A stretch of DNA of 64,000 nt from JBCBCP01 sp039817385 (GCA_039817385.1 JBCBVY010000001.1:62001-126000); one strand, 5' to 3'; shown: positions 40,693-49,635, counted from the stretch's first letter. The notes: generated by a model not told the origin, from the letters alone. Translations and numbers: made by a program.

Positions 40693-42024
40693 TTACCAGC
40701 GGCGCTCGAACCTGCGACGCAGGATGACGGCCAGGGTGTTCATCGTCACAAGGAAGATGAGAAGAATAATAATACCGCCCCAGGCACGTTCGTAGAATGC
40801 CGGGTCGGCGCGGGTCGACCATTGATAGATTTGCGCGGGCATCGCGGTGTTCGGCCCGCCGAAAAAGTCGGAAACGGTTTCCGGCGCCGCGGCGCCCTGC
40901 GCCAGCACGAGGCCCACAAGCAGCAGCGGCGCAGATTCGCCAAGCGCCTGCGCAAGGCCAATGATGGAGCCGGTCAGGATCCCCGGGGCCGCCAGCGGCA
41001 GCACGTGGTGAAACACCGTCTGCATCTTGGAGGCCCCTACCCCCAGCGCCGCATCTCGGATTGACTGCGGCACCGCCTTGAGCGAGGCGCGCGTCGCGAT
41101 GATGATCGTCGGAAGCGTCATCAGCGACAGCACGAGGCCGCCCACAAAGGCCGAGTTGTTCTTGAGCCAGTCGGTGCCGGAAAGCGGACCGAGATAGTTG
41201 ATGAACACGGCGAGGCCCAGGATGCCGAAGACGATGGAGGGAACCGCCGCGAGGTTTGAAATATTCACCTCGATCAGGTCGGTCAGCCGGTTTTGCGGCG
41301 CAAATTCCTCAAGGAAAATGGACGCCGCCACACCGATGGAGATCGCGAGGACGGCGACAACAATCATCATCGCAAGCGAGCCGAGGATGGCAGGGCCGTA
41401 CCCCGCCGCTTCTGGCGAGCTTTCCGAGGCGTCGTTGCCGGTGATGAAGTCCAAATTAAACGCTTTGGAAGCGAGGCCCGCGTCGCGCATCTGGTCAATC
41501 AGGTCCAGCTGCGCGACGGACACGTTGCGCGAGCGCTCTGCGATGTCGCGGGTCACGCGGTTTTTGAAATAGCCGTCGATAAAGGACTGTGCGAGGAAGT
41601 CGAACTCGACCGTGTCGCCAATCCTGTCCGGGTTGTCCCGCACAAAATCACGCAGCGCGGCCGGCGCACGGCGAGAGATCAGACCCTCGATGTCATCGTC
41701 CGACACATCCGTGCCAAGGCCGAGCGCGGTCAGCTGCTCGCGCAGGTTGGCGGAGATAATGCCCCGATACGCGGCGGTCTTCAGGAACCCAGCTTCGGCG
41801 GCGTCGATCTCGTCCTGGACCAGTTCAACCTGCACGGTGATACGCGTCTGGAAAAACGCGTTCCAGCCGGAGCCGACAATCGTGACCACGAGGAAGACCA
41901 GCATCGCAAGACCGATCATGATGGCGGTCAGCCCATAGGCGCGGAAACGCTTTTCGGCAGCATTGCGGCGCTTCACAAGGTCAGATTGCGCGGTCAGCGA
42001 CGTGTGGGAGGCAGCATCGGTCAT
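40693..42024 (-). CDS. pstA: Phosphate ABC transporter permease PstA
   Basis: This 443-residue inner-membrane permease is about 150 residues longer than the E. coli protein. After the first membrane helix (LTAIMIGLAMLVFLVVTIVG) comes a long soluble insertion (about residues 55-190) rich in Asp and Arg. The conserved permease core follows, with FLEEFAPQNRLTDLIEVNISNLAAVPSIVFGILGLA. The coupling block lies near ATRASLKAVPQSIRDAALGVGASKMQTVFHHVLPLA. Such insertions are seen in related alphaproteobacteria. The start overlaps the pstC stop (ATGA). Confidence 0.93.
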   Translation of the reverse strand: MTDAASHTSLTAQSDLVKRRNAAEKRFRAYGLTAIMIGLAMLVFLVVTIVGSGWNAFFQTRITVQVELVQDEIDAAEAGFLKTAAYRGIISANLREQLTALGLGTDVSDDDIEGLISRRAPAALRDFVRDNPDRIGDTVEFDFLAQSFIDGYFKNRVTRDIAERSRNVSVAQLDLIDQMRDAGLASKAFNLDFITGNDASESSPEAAGYGPAILGSLAMMIVVAVLAISIGVAASIFLEEFAPQNRLTDLIEVNISNLAAVPSIVFGILGLAVFINYLGPLSGTDWLKNNSAFVGGLVLSLMTLPTIIIATRASLKAVPQSIRDAALGVGASKMQTVFHHVLPLAAPGILTGSIIGLAQALGESAPLLLVGLVLAQGAAAPETVSDFFGGPNTAMPAQIYQWSTRADPAFYERAWGGIIILLIFLVTMNTLAVILRRRFERRW

Positions 42025-43514
42025 ACGTACTGTTCCTGGTATTTGCGCACGATGTAGAGCGCGTAGACATTCAGCAGCAGCGTCAGGCAGAAGAGCGTGA
42101 GGCCAAGGGCAAAGGCGACGAGGGTTTCGGGCGAGTTGAACCCAGAGTCCCCGGTCAGCTGCGACACGATCCGGGTGGTGATGGTCGTCATGATCTCGAA
42201 CGGGTTCAGGTAACGGTCGGGGCTTTCATAGAAAACCGCAGCCGTGGCCCCTGCCCCCATCACCACGATCATCGTCTCGCCAATCGCGCGCGACGCGGCG
42301 AGCAGCACCGCGCCCACGATCCCGGGCAGCGCTGCGGGCAGGATCACCTGGCGCACGGTTTCCGACTGGGTCGCGCCAAGCCCATAAGAGCCATCGCGCA
42401 TCGCCTGCGGCACCGCGTTGATAATGTCATCCGACAGCGAAGAGACGAAGGGGATCAGCATGATGCCCATCACAATGCCCGCCGTCAGAACGGAGCGGCC
42501 ATCCGCCATCCACGTCACGCCAAGCGAGCCGCCGCTGCCAAAAAGACCAAGCAGGAGCGGGCCAAACGTCGTCAGGGCAAAAAGGCCGTACACGATGGTC
42601 GGGATACCGGCGAGGATCTCCAGCAGCGGCTTGGCAATCCCGCGCATCGCGGGGCCGGCATATTCGCTGAGATAGATCGCGGCAAAGAGGCCAATCGGCA
42701 CCGCCACGATCAGCGCGATGAGCGAGATATAAAGCGTGCCCCAAAGCAGCGGCAAGATGCCCAGTTCAGAGTTGCCGCGGAAGTCCGGGGCCCATTCCGC
42801 GCCAAAAAAGAAGCGCGCCGCCGAATAACTGTCAAAGAACCGCAGCGTCTCGAACACCATCGACAGGACAATTCCAACCGTCGTCAGAATGGCGAGCGAA
42901 GCGGCAGCCACAAGCAGGACCAGAACCGCCCGCTCGACCACGTTGCGCGAGCGGAAGTCTTTGTTCGTACGGGCCATCGCATAGGCAAAGCCCCCCAGCG
43001 CGATCAGCAGCACGCCGATCCCGCGCCAGAAGTCCCACACGGCCATCCGGTCGCGGAAATCCTGCGCGCCCTGCAACACAGCCGGGGTCACGTCCGAGCC
43101 CAGCGCGACGCCAACCTCGGCGAGGCGGTCGCGAATATTGGTGAATTCGGTGCGGATGCGGTCCGCCTGGTCAGGGGTCAGCGCCCCTTCGGCGATGGCG
43201 GTATCAATCCCGGCGGCGAGGTCCTGGATCTGCGTCATCACAAGGTCCTGGCTGCCGACCGCTTCGATCTCCGCTTCGGGAATGCCGCGCAAGACGGACG
43301 CCGGAACGGCGAGAAACTGGACCAGCAGCACCGCGACCAGCACCAGCAGCGCGGGCGCTGCGGTCAGGATGGACACGTGCCAGCCGTAGTACTTGGGGCG
43401 GGAATGCAGCGCGTAGGCGTTGCCGCCTGCGCTGGACATCGCGCGCTGGCGCCCAAGAATGTAACCGGCAAAGGCGAGGCCAAGGATTGCGAGCAAAAGG
43501 AGTGAGATCGACAT
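42021..43514 (-). CDS. pstC: Phosphate ABC transporter permease PstC
   Basis: This 497-residue permease is longer than the usual 310-320 because of extra N-terminal membrane helices (first at residues 3-18, second near 50-70) and a soluble loop around 75-150. The conserved core begins near residue 230 (RFFFGAEWAPDF), with EYAGPAMRGIAKPLLEILAGIPTIVYG. The coupling region is AMRDGSYGLGATQSETVRQVILPAALPGIVGAVLL. Together with PstA it forms the phosphate channel. A strong stem-loop separates it from pstS. Confidence 0.93.
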   Translation of the reverse strand: MSISLLLLAILGLAFAGYILGRQRAMSSAGGNAYALHSRPKYYGWHVSILTAAPALLVLVAVLLVQFLAVPASVLRGIPEAEIEAVGSQDLVMTQIQDLAAGIDTAIAEGALTPDQADRIRTEFTNIRDRLAEVGVALGSDVTPAVLQGAQDFRDRMAVWDFWRGIGVLLIALGGFAYAMARTNKDFRSRNVVERAVLVLLVAAASLAILTTVGIVLSMVFETLRFFDSYSAARFFFGAEWAPDFRGNSELGILPLLWGTLYISLIALIVAVPIGLFAAIYLSEYAGPAMRGIAKPLLEILAGIPTIVYGLFALTTFGPLLLGLFGSGGSLGVTWMADGRSVLTAGIVMGIMLIPFVSSLSDDIINAVPQAMRDGSYGLGATQSETVRQVILPAALPGIVGAVLLAASRAIGETMIVVMGAGATAAVFYESPDRYLNPFEIMTTITTRIVSQLTGDSGFNSPETLVAFALGLTLFCLTLLLNVYALYIVRKYQEQYV

Positions 43515-43541
43515 GGCACCGCCCAGCGTCAGTAGGTGAAA

Positions 43542-43569
43542 GGGGTGGGCAAAGTGCCCTGCCCACCCC
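43542..43569 (-). terminator. Stem-loop between pstS and pstC
   Basis: A perfect 10-bp stem, GGGGTGGGCA/TGCCCACCCC (43542-43551 with 43560-43569), lies 26 bases after the pstS stop on the minus strand. It probably gives partial termination or protects pstS mRNA, so the binding protein is made in excess. Confidence 0.6.
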
Positions 43570-43595
43570 CGGTATCGGTCAGCGCAAGCGCTGGC

Positions 43596-44636
43596 TTAGG
43601 ACGCGCCGCCCATCGTGGCTTCGTCCGCGACGGCCTGCTGGGTGTCGCTCAGCTCCGGGTCGGAGACCAGGCCGTATGCGGCCAGCGGGCCGGCCGGGCC
43701 AGCAACTTCATCGGAGATGAAGAACTGTGCGTACTCTTTCAGGCCGGGGATCACGCCGATATGTGCCTTCTTGACGTAGAAGTACAGCGGGCGGGACACC
43801 GGGTACTCGCCGGAGGCAATGGTCTCGGTCTTGGGCTCAACACCGCCCATCGTTGCGACCTTCAGCTTGTCGGTGTTGTTCTCGTAGAACGCGAGGCCGA
43901 AGATGCCGATGCCGTTCGGGTTTGCGTCGATGGACGCGAGGGTCTCGGTGTAGTCACCGTCGATGTCCACGGAGCGGCCATCGGTGCGGACCGCGATGCA
44001 CGCGTCCTCAGCGTCGTCCTCGGACATGCCAGCTTCCATCATGGCAGCCATAGCGCCGGTTGCTTCGCAGCCTGCGATCATGACCTTCTCTTCGAACACT
44101 TCACGGGTGCCGTGCTTGGTGCCCGGGATGAAGGCGGCGATGTCAGCGGCGGGCAGTTCGCCGTTGAAGTCGGCCCACTGGCTGTGCGGGTTGTCGACGA
44201 TTGCGCCGTCAACCAGAACCTGTGCGCCCAGAGCGTTGAAGATGTCGGCGGGCTGGAACGCGTTGAACGCGGGGCCGTCGATCTGCGACGCAAAGACGAT
44301 GCCATCATAGCCGATGCGGACTTCGATGATGTCGGTCACGCCATTGGCTGCGCAAGCTTCGATCTCTTTGCCCTTGATGGCACGGGATGCGTTTGCAACG
44401 TCGATGGTGTCGGCGCCAACGCCTTCGCAGAAGCGCTTCAGGCCCGAAGAGGAGCCGCCCGACTCAACGGTCGGTGTCGGGAAGTCGGTGTTCTCACCGA
44501 ACGCCTCGGCCACGATGGACGCGTAGGGCAGAACGGTGGAGGAACCGGCAACGCTGACTTGGTCGCGTGCGGCAGCGGTGGTTGCGGATACGGCAGCAAT
44601 CGCCAGCGCGGAAGCGGCGGTTTTGGTGAAGGACAT
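43596..44636 (-). CDS. pstS: Phosphate-binding periplasmic protein PstS family
   Basis: This is a 346-residue phosphate-binding protein. The start at 44636 has AGGAGA upstream and begins a signal peptide (MSFTKTAASALAIAAVSATT, cleavage near AAA-RDQ). The mature N-terminus reads VSVAGSSTVLPYASIVAEAF, the phosphate-binding loop of the family, with ESGGSSSGLKRFCEG and NASRAIKGKEIEACAANG after it. It resembles the SphX/PstS-like group. A Pho box lies about 75-105 bases upstream. It is the first transport gene after phoR. Confidence 0.94.
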   Translation of the reverse strand: MSFTKTAASALAIAAVSATTAAARDQVSVAGSSTVLPYASIVAEAFGENTDFPTPTVESGGSSSGLKRFCEGVGADTIDVANASRAIKGKEIEACAANGVTDIIEVRIGYDGIVFASQIDGPAFNAFQPADIFNALGAQVLVDGAIVDNPHSQWADFNGELPAADIAAFIPGTKHGTREVFEEKVMIAGCEATGAMAAMMEAGMSEDDAEDACIAVRTDGRSVDIDGDYTETLASIDANPNGIGIFGLAFYENNTDKLKVATMGGVEPKTETIASGEYPVSRPLYFYVKKAHIGVIPGLKEYAQFFISDEVAGPAGPLAAYGLVSDPELSDTQQAVADEATMGGAS

Positions 44637-44712
44637 GATGTCTCCTGTCAATTGGTCGTGACCCCGCATGGGGGTCCTAGAGCGACACCTAGACGGTGCG
44701 CGCGATGCTTTT

Positions 44713-44741
44713 GTGACAGGTATGTAACGGCTTTATGACAG
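44713..44741 (-). promoter_or_regulatory. Pho box (three 11-bp-spaced repeats)
   Basis: On the minus strand, CTGTCAT (44735-44741), CCGTTAC (44724-44730) and CTGTCAC (44713-44719) lie exactly 11 bases apart, matching the Pho-box unit (CTGTCAT with 4-base spacers). Three units make two overlapping boxes for PhoB dimers. It lies between phoR and pstS, 77 bases before the pstS ATG. An AT-rich stretch (44757-44790) is just upstream. Confidence 0.85.
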
Positions 44742-44789
44742 AGTCTGTGGATGCCAAGATTTGTTTTTTTATCGTTATTATTTAACGAG

Positions 44790-45842
44790 TTAAGTCCTAA
44801 CAGCCTGCTCTGAAATCGGCAGGACCACGGTAAAACGCGCGCCCTGCCCAAGTTCCGATTCGACACGCAGGCGGCCCCGGTGGCGGTTGATAATGTGCTT
44901 GACAATCGCAAGACCCAATCCAGTCCCGCCAAGGTTGCGGCTGCGGTGGCTGTCGACCCTGTAAAACCGCTCTGTCAGACGCGGCAGATGTATCGGATCG
45001 ATGCCCGGGCCGTAATCGATGACCTGCACCCGCGCCCCAGGCGCGCGCAGCGCGGGATCGCGCCCCGCCGTCGAAAGCCGTATGGTCACACGCTGGCCGC
45101 TGGCGCCGTATTTGATCGCGTTCTCCACAAGGTTGGTAAAGACCTGCCGCAGCTGGTCAGGATCCCCGTTCATGGCCACGGGCATATCGCCCAGCTCCGC
45201 CTCGATGGCCACGCCCGCCTCCTGCGCGAGCGGGCCGAGCGAGCGTAGCGTGCTGGCAAGCTGGTCGCGCAGGTCGATGGTCTCGGTCGGGCGCACGCGC
45301 TCCTCCCCCTCCACCCGGCTGAGCGAGAGCAGATCGCCGACCAGCCGGTTCATCCGCTCTGCTTCGGCCTGCATGATGTCCAGAAACCGCACCTGCGCCG
45401 CCGGGTCAGACCGGGCAGGCCCGCGCAGCGTTTCGATAAAGCCCATCAGGGCTGTGAGCGGCGTGCGCAGCTCGTGGCTGACATTGGCAACAAAGTCGCG
45501 CCGCATCTGTTCGGCCTGCTGCAGGTGCGTGACATCCTCGAACATCAGCACGATCACGCGAAACTCTTCGGACCGGCGGCAAGACACGGTGTACGTGATG
45601 TCGTTCGCGCCATCGTTGGAAAAGAACTGCGCCGTGCGTTTGCCGCCCTGGCGCATCACCGCGTCCACCGCGTCCAGCAGCCCCGGCTGGCGCAGCATCG
45701 CGACATAGTTCCGCTCGATGATCCCTTGGCCCAGCAGCGTGCGCGCTTCGGTGTTCGCGGCGCTGATCCGTTCCGCGCCGTCAATCGCTATCGCCGGCAG
45801 TGGCACTGCATCAAGCAGGGACTGAACGGCGAGGTCGGTCAT
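44790..45842 (-). CDS. phoR: Phosphate regulon sensor kinase PhoR, no membrane helix
   Basis: This is a 350-residue histidine kinase. An N-terminal PAS-like domain (about residues 8-105) precedes the HisKA domain with His123 in ANVSHELRTPLTALMGF. The HATPase part follows with NLVENAIKYGASG, DYGPGIDPIHLPRLTERFYRVD and GTGLGLAIVKHII. There is no hydrophobic stretch long enough for a membrane helix, unlike E. coli PhoR. The upstream PLP-enzyme gene ends 4 bases before it. The neighbouring Pst genes make the identity as PhoR strong. Confidence 0.88.
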   Translation of the reverse strand: MTDLAVQSLLDAVPLPAIAIDGAERISAANTEARTLLGQGIIERNYVAMLRQPGLLDAVDAVMRQGGKRTAQFFSNDGANDITYTVSCRRSEEFRVIVLMFEDVTHLQQAEQMRRDFVANVSHELRTPLTALMGFIETLRGPARSDPAAQVRFLDIMQAEAERMNRLVGDLLSLSRVEGEERVRPTETIDLRDQLASTLRSLGPLAQEAGVAIEAELGDMPVAMNGDPDQLRQVFTNLVENAIKYGASGQRVTIRLSTAGRDPALRAPGARVQVIDYGPGIDPIHLPRLTERFYRVDSHRSRNLGGTGLGLAIVKHIINRHRGRLRVESELGQGARFTVVLPISEQAVRT

Positions 45843-45846
45843 GCCC

Positions 45847-47031
45847 CTACCCCTGCGCCGCGCTGATGGCCCGGGTGAAAACTGCCGCGAGGGCCTCCGG
45901 GTCTTCCAGTCCGACAGAGACGCGAAAGAACCCTTCGGACATGCCCAGCTCGGCCCGCCGTTCCGCCGTCAGCGCCCGGTGGGAAGAGGACGCCGGGTGT
46001 GACAGGGTCGTGCCCACATCCCCGAGCGTTGGGGCAAAGCTCAGCTCTGCCGCCGATTTGGCAAAGGCGTTGGCCGCGGCGCGCCCGCCCTCCATCTCGA
46101 AGCTGACCATGTTGCAGGGGCCTGCCAGCAGGTTCGCAGCGCGGGCATGGTCGGGGTGGTTTTGCAGGCCGGGGTAGAGCACGCGGGTGACACCGGGCAG
46201 CGTGCCAAGGTGCGCCGCAAGATGCCCCGCCGTGGCCTGCGCCCGGTCAAAGCGCAGATCAAAGCTGAGCATCCCGCGCTCCGCCAGCCAGGCGTCAAAG
46301 GGGCTTGCCGTCATGCCAGCGGTCACGGTGAACACCCGCAGCCGGTCGTTCAGCGCCGCATCGCGGGCCGCGACCCAGCCCATCATCACGTCCGAATGGC
46401 CCGCAAGCAGCTTGGTGATTGAATGTAGGACAATGTCCGCGCCATGTTCAAAGGGGCGGATCGCACGGGGCGTGGTAAAGGTGTTGTCAACGACGAGCAG
46501 CACCCCCGCCTCTTTGGCCACCGCCGCGATCCCCTTCAGGTCCGCCACGCGCAGCGTCGGGTTGGACACCACCTCGATCAGGATCATGCGCGTGTTGGGG
46601 CGCAGGGCCGCCTTGATCGCCGCCGCATCGGTGGGGTCGGCGAGCGTCGTCTCGATCCCCAGTCGGGGCAGGTCTTCGGCCATCATCCGCAAACTGCGGC
46701 CATAAAGCTGGTTGCCGCCGATCACGTGGTCGCCCGACTGGCACAGGCCCAGCAGCACCGCCGACACCGCGCCCATGCCGGAGCTGGCCACGACACCCGG
46801 CTGCGGCGCGCCTTCCATCCGGTCGATCAGCTTGGCCACCACATCGCCGTTCGGGTGCCCTTCCCGGCTGTAGGTGTAGCCCGAAAGCCGCCCCTCATAC
46901 TGGTCGTCCAGCATGTCCGGCGTCTCCGAGGCATAGACCACCGAGGGCGACAGCGGCGTGACAACCGGGCGCGAGGCGCTTTGCGGCAGGGGCACGGGGC
47001 GGATCAGCGTACCGTCATCATTGCGGCTCAT
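45847..47031 (-). CDS. Cys/Met metabolism PLP-dependent enzyme (cystathionine gamma-synthase / lyase family)
   Basis: This is a 394-residue fold-type I PLP enzyme. The start at 47031 (MSRNDDGTLIRPVPLP) is fixed by the ATGA overlap with the upstream isomerase-like gene's stop. Typical blocks are YTYSREGHPNGDVVAKLIDRMEG (PLP-phosphate Tyr/Arg region), ASSGMGAVSAVLLGLCQSGDHVI, NTFTTPRAIRPFEHGADIVLHSITKLLAGHSDVMMG with the PLP Lys in SITKLLAGHSD, and a C-terminal FFRVSVGLEDPEAL. It could be cystathionine gamma-synthase, cystathionine gamma/beta-lyase or methionine gamma-lyase; the sequence alone does not decide. Confidence 0.85.
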   Translation of the reverse strand: MSRNDDGTLIRPVPLPQSASRPVVTPLSPSVVYASETPDMLDDQYEGRLSGYTYSREGHPNGDVVAKLIDRMEGAPQPGVVASSGMGAVSAVLLGLCQSGDHVIGGNQLYGRSLRMMAEDLPRLGIETTLADPTDAAAIKAALRPNTRMILIEVVSNPTLRVADLKGIAAVAKEAGVLLVVDNTFTTPRAIRPFEHGADIVLHSITKLLAGHSDVMMGWVAARDAALNDRLRVFTVTAGMTASPFDAWLAERGMLSFDLRFDRAQATAGHLAAHLGTLPGVTRVLYPGLQNHPDHARAANLLAGPCNMVSFEMEGGRAAANAFAKSAAELSFAPTLGDVGTTLSHPASSSHRALTAERRAELGMSEGFFRVSVGLEDPEALAAVFTRAISAAQG

Positions 47032-47351
47032 GTCAGCCTCGTAGTGAAGTAGTGCGCCCCGGAAAAGCGCAGGTCGATGGACAGCCACGCGGGGCGCGGG
47101 ATGAGCGGGGTTAGCGCCGTCACCAGCTCGCCCCGCAGCGCGACGCACCATGCCGCATCCCGGTGGGCCTTGGGCAGCATGGAGACCTCTAGATAAACGC
47201 TATCGTGATGGCTCTGCGGCGCCGGGTAGGCGCGTCCCTTGCAATCGCCGGAGCCGGGATCGCGCGCTTGCAGCACTGCCTCAACCGCGGCGAGCACGCG
47301 GAGCGCGTCAAGCGCCAACCCGGCACTGTATTCAAGTCGCGCGTGCGGCAT
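47028..47351 (-). CDS. Small tautomerase-like protein (CHMI-like)
   Basis: This is a 107-residue protein. The start at 47351 (MPHARLEYSAGL) shares a base with the upstream stop (TGATG). The N-terminal Pro1 after Met, the charged CKGRAYPAPQSHHDSVYLEVSML middle block and the terminal SIDLRFSGAHYFTTRL fit the 5-carboxymethyl-2-hydroxymuconate isomerase fold, where Pro1 is the catalytic base. Members average about 120 residues. The context gives no aromatic catabolic partner, so the name is an inference from fold-like motifs. Confidence 0.55.
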   Translation of the reverse strand: MPHARLEYSAGLALDALRVLAAVEAVLQARDPGSGDCKGRAYPAPQSHHDSVYLEVSMLPKAHRDAAWCVALRGELVTALTPLIPRPAWLSIDLRFSGAHYFTTRLT

Positions 47352-47872
47352 CAGAGCGCCTTCATCTCATCGCGGAAGCGGGCCGCGTTTTGCTGGTAGT
47401 GCAGCGCGGAGCCGATCAGCATCTGCGTGTGGGCCGCGCCCAGCTCCTTCACGACCTTGCCGGGGCTGCCCAGCACCATCGAGCCATCCGGGATTTCCTT
47501 GCCTTCGGTCACCAGCGCCCCCGCCCCGATCAGGCAGCCCTTGCCGATCTTCGCGCCGTTCAGCACCGTTGCCCCCATCCCGATCAGCGAGCCGTCCCCG
47601 ATGGTGCAGCCATGCAGCATGACCTTGTGCCCAATCGTGCAATTCTCGCCAATGGTCAGCGGATAGCCGTCGTCGATATGCATCACGCAGTTTTCCTGCA
47701 CGTTAGACCCTTTGCCGATACGGATTTCTTCGTGGTCCGCGCGGATCGTTGTGCCAAACCAGACCGAGGCGCCGGCCTCCACCACCACCTTGCCGATCAG
47801 GTGCACGCCAGGGGCGATCCAGCTGTCTTCGGCAATGACGGGGGCGTGATCCCCAAGGGCGTAAAGGGTCAT
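47351..47872 (-). CDS. Gamma-class carbonic anhydrase family protein
   Basis: This 173-residue left-handed beta-helix protein has hexapeptide repeats from residue 12 onward. Three candidate Zn-binding His residues lie in NVQENCVMHID, IGENCTIGHKVMLHGC. The start at 47872 overlaps the gmk stop (ATGA). Many members interconvert CO2 and bicarbonate, while close homologues such as YrdA are of uncertain activity. It is cytosolic and co-transcribed with gmk. Confidence 0.9.
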   Translation of the reverse strand: MTLYALGDHAPVIAEDSWIAPGVHLIGKVVVEAGASVWFGTTIRADHEEIRIGKGSNVQENCVMHIDDGYPLTIGENCTIGHKVMLHGCTIGDGSLIGMGATVLNGAKIGKGCLIGAGALVTEGKEIPDGSMVLGSPGKVVKELGAAHTQMLIGSALHYQQNAARFRDEMKAL

Positions 47873-48510
47873 GGCAAATCCTCGAACTGGGCCTGCAGGG
47901 TGCGCACATGGGCCGTCAAATCGGGCTGTTGCAACCTGCGCAGGCGGGTGGCTTCGATAATGGTTCTGAGGCGCGCTTCGGTCTGGTCAAGATCGTCATT
48001 GACGAGCACGTAGTCATAGCTGTCCCAGCGGCTGATCTCGTCCCAGCTTTTGCGCATCCGCTTGGCGATGGTCTCTGCGCTGTCTTGCGCGCGGGATACA
48101 AGGCGGCGGTGCAGCTCGGTGATGGAAGGCGGCAGCAGGAAGATCGACAGGGTACGCGCGCCAAGGTCCGAATTGCGGATCTGCGCCGCGCCCTGCCAGT
48201 CGATGTCAAACAGGATGTCGCGTCCGGCCTCGATCGCCTCCTGCACCGGGCCCTTGGGCGAGCCGTAGAAATTGCCGAAGACATGGGCGTGCTCCAGCAT
48301 GTCGCCCTCGGCCACCATCTCCTTGAACGCGGGCTCTGTCACGAAGTGATAATCGGTGCCGTCCGCCTCTCCGGGCCGCGCCGCGCGGGTGGTGGCCGAG
48401 ACGGAAAAGGCGATGTCGCTGTCCCAGTCCCGCAGCCGGTGCGCGAGGGTCGATTTGCCCGCGCCCGAGGGCGAGGAGAGGATGATCAGAATACCGCGCC
48501 TATTCGACAT
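47869..48510 (-). CDS. gmk: Guanylate kinase
   Basis: This 213-residue kinase phosphorylates GMP to GDP with ATP. The P-loop is ILSSPSGAGKSTL near residue 15, and the GMP-binding blocks are SVSATTRAARPGEADGTDYHFV and EHAHVFGNFYGSPKGPV. The DIDWQGAAQIR motif and the LID region FLLPPSITELHRRL are also present. It overlaps the yicC gene by 11 bases and couples to the gamma carbonic anhydrase gene. Confidence 0.96.
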   Translation of the reverse strand: MSNRRGILIILSSPSGAGKSTLAHRLRDWDSDIAFSVSATTRAARPGEADGTDYHFVTEPAFKEMVAEGDMLEHAHVFGNFYGSPKGPVQEAIEAGRDILFDIDWQGAAQIRNSDLGARTLSIFLLPPSITELHRRLVSRAQDSAETIAKRMRKSWDEISRWDSYDYVLVNDDLDQTEARLRTIIEATRLRRLQQPDLTAHVRTLQAQFEDLP

Positions 48511-49411
48511 TCTGCACCTGTTCGCGCATCTGGTCGATCAGCACCTTCAGATCCAGCCCCGCCTGGGTGAGGTCCGAATCCTGCGCTTTTGAACACAGCG
48601 TGTTCGCCTCGCGCATGAACTCCTGCATCAGAAAGTCGAGCTTGCGACCCGCGGCCCCGCCCGCCCCCAGCAGATCGCGCGCGGCGGCGATATGGGTGTG
48701 CAGGCGGTCAATCTCTTCGGTCACGTCCGCGCGGGTGGCGATCAGCGCGAGTTCCTGCGCGATGCGCTGGGGGTCGGCTTCTGCGCTGTCCAGCACCAGG
48801 GCGAGGTTGCGCTTCAGCGTCTCTTCCATCCGGGGCGCGCGGGCCGCGGCAGCCGTTGCGGCGCGGGCAAGCGTTGCCTCCACCTCATCGAGCTGGCCGC
48901 CCAGCAGCGTGGTCAGCGCCGCGCCTTCACGCGCGCGCATGTCCGCAAAGGCCGCCACCAGCGCCTGCGTATCCTCAAGGATTGCGGCGCGCAGAGCAGC
49001 GCTGTCCGCGTCGTCAGAGGCCGTCTCCAGCACCCCGCGCAGCCCGGCGATCTGCGTGGCCGTGCTGGGCGCGAGGGACAGGCCCGCATCCATCGCCTGC
49101 GCCTCAATCACGCTCAGCGCTTCCAGCATGGCCGTCAGGCCTGCAGGTGCCACGGCGAGCGTCCCGCCGCCCTCCTCCCGGCTTAGACGCAGGTTAAGCG
49201 TGACGTTGCCCCGCGTCACGCGCGCGGCGACCAGTGCGCGCAGCGCAGGCTCCAGCCCTTCGATCCAGTCGGGCGCGCGCACGCGCAGATCGAGCCCCTT
49301 GCCATTCACCGCGCGCAGCTCGGCAGTCCAACTCCACGGGCCATACGCCCCGGTGCGCGCGGCAAAGCCGGTCATCGAATTCAGGGCGGTCTTGGGATCA
49401 GGCGCAGTCAT
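48500..49411 (-). CDS. YicC-family endoribonuclease-like protein
   Basis: This is a 303-residue YicC/YloC-family protein, a family of endoribonucleases implicated in RNA turnover. The N-terminal block NSMTGFAARTGAYGPWSWTAELRAVNGKGLDLRVR and the C-terminal block GRKLDFLMQEFMREANTLCSKAQDSDLTQAGLDLKVLIDQMREQVQNVE are diagnostic. The start at 49411 (MTAPDPKTALN) is chosen; a start at 49375 (MTGFA) is the alternative and neither has a clear ribosome-binding site. It is the first gene of the long minus-strand block with gmk. Confidence 0.92.
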   Translation of the reverse strand: MTAPDPKTALNSMTGFAARTGAYGPWSWTAELRAVNGKGLDLRVRAPDWIEGLEPALRALVAARVTRGNVTLNLRLSREEGGGTLAVAPAGLTAMLEALSVIEAQAMDAGLSLAPSTATQIAGLRGVLETASDDADSAALRAAILEDTQALVAAFADMRAREGAALTTLLGGQLDEVEATLARAATAAAARAPRMEETLKRNLALVLDSAEADPQRIAQELALIATRADVTEEIDRLHTHIAAARDLLGAGGAAGRKLDFLMQEFMREANTLCSKAQDSDLTQAGLDLKVLIDQMREQVQNVE

Positions 49412-49635
49412 GCGCCCGGAGTAATCGGCAAGCGCGATCCGGGCAACCGGGAACTGCGCGCGCAGCTCCGGCGGCATTAACCATTTGGTAAGGTTTGGGT
49501 CGGGCTCTGGGCAATTTGCGCTATGTTTGATTCAAGCCGGACAAGCCTTAATTGTAGTGGGTCAGAGCGCTTTCATCCGCGGGTTGCACGCAGGCCAGAT
49601 GGACCGGCAAAGCTGTTGAAAAAAGGTGTTATCTG

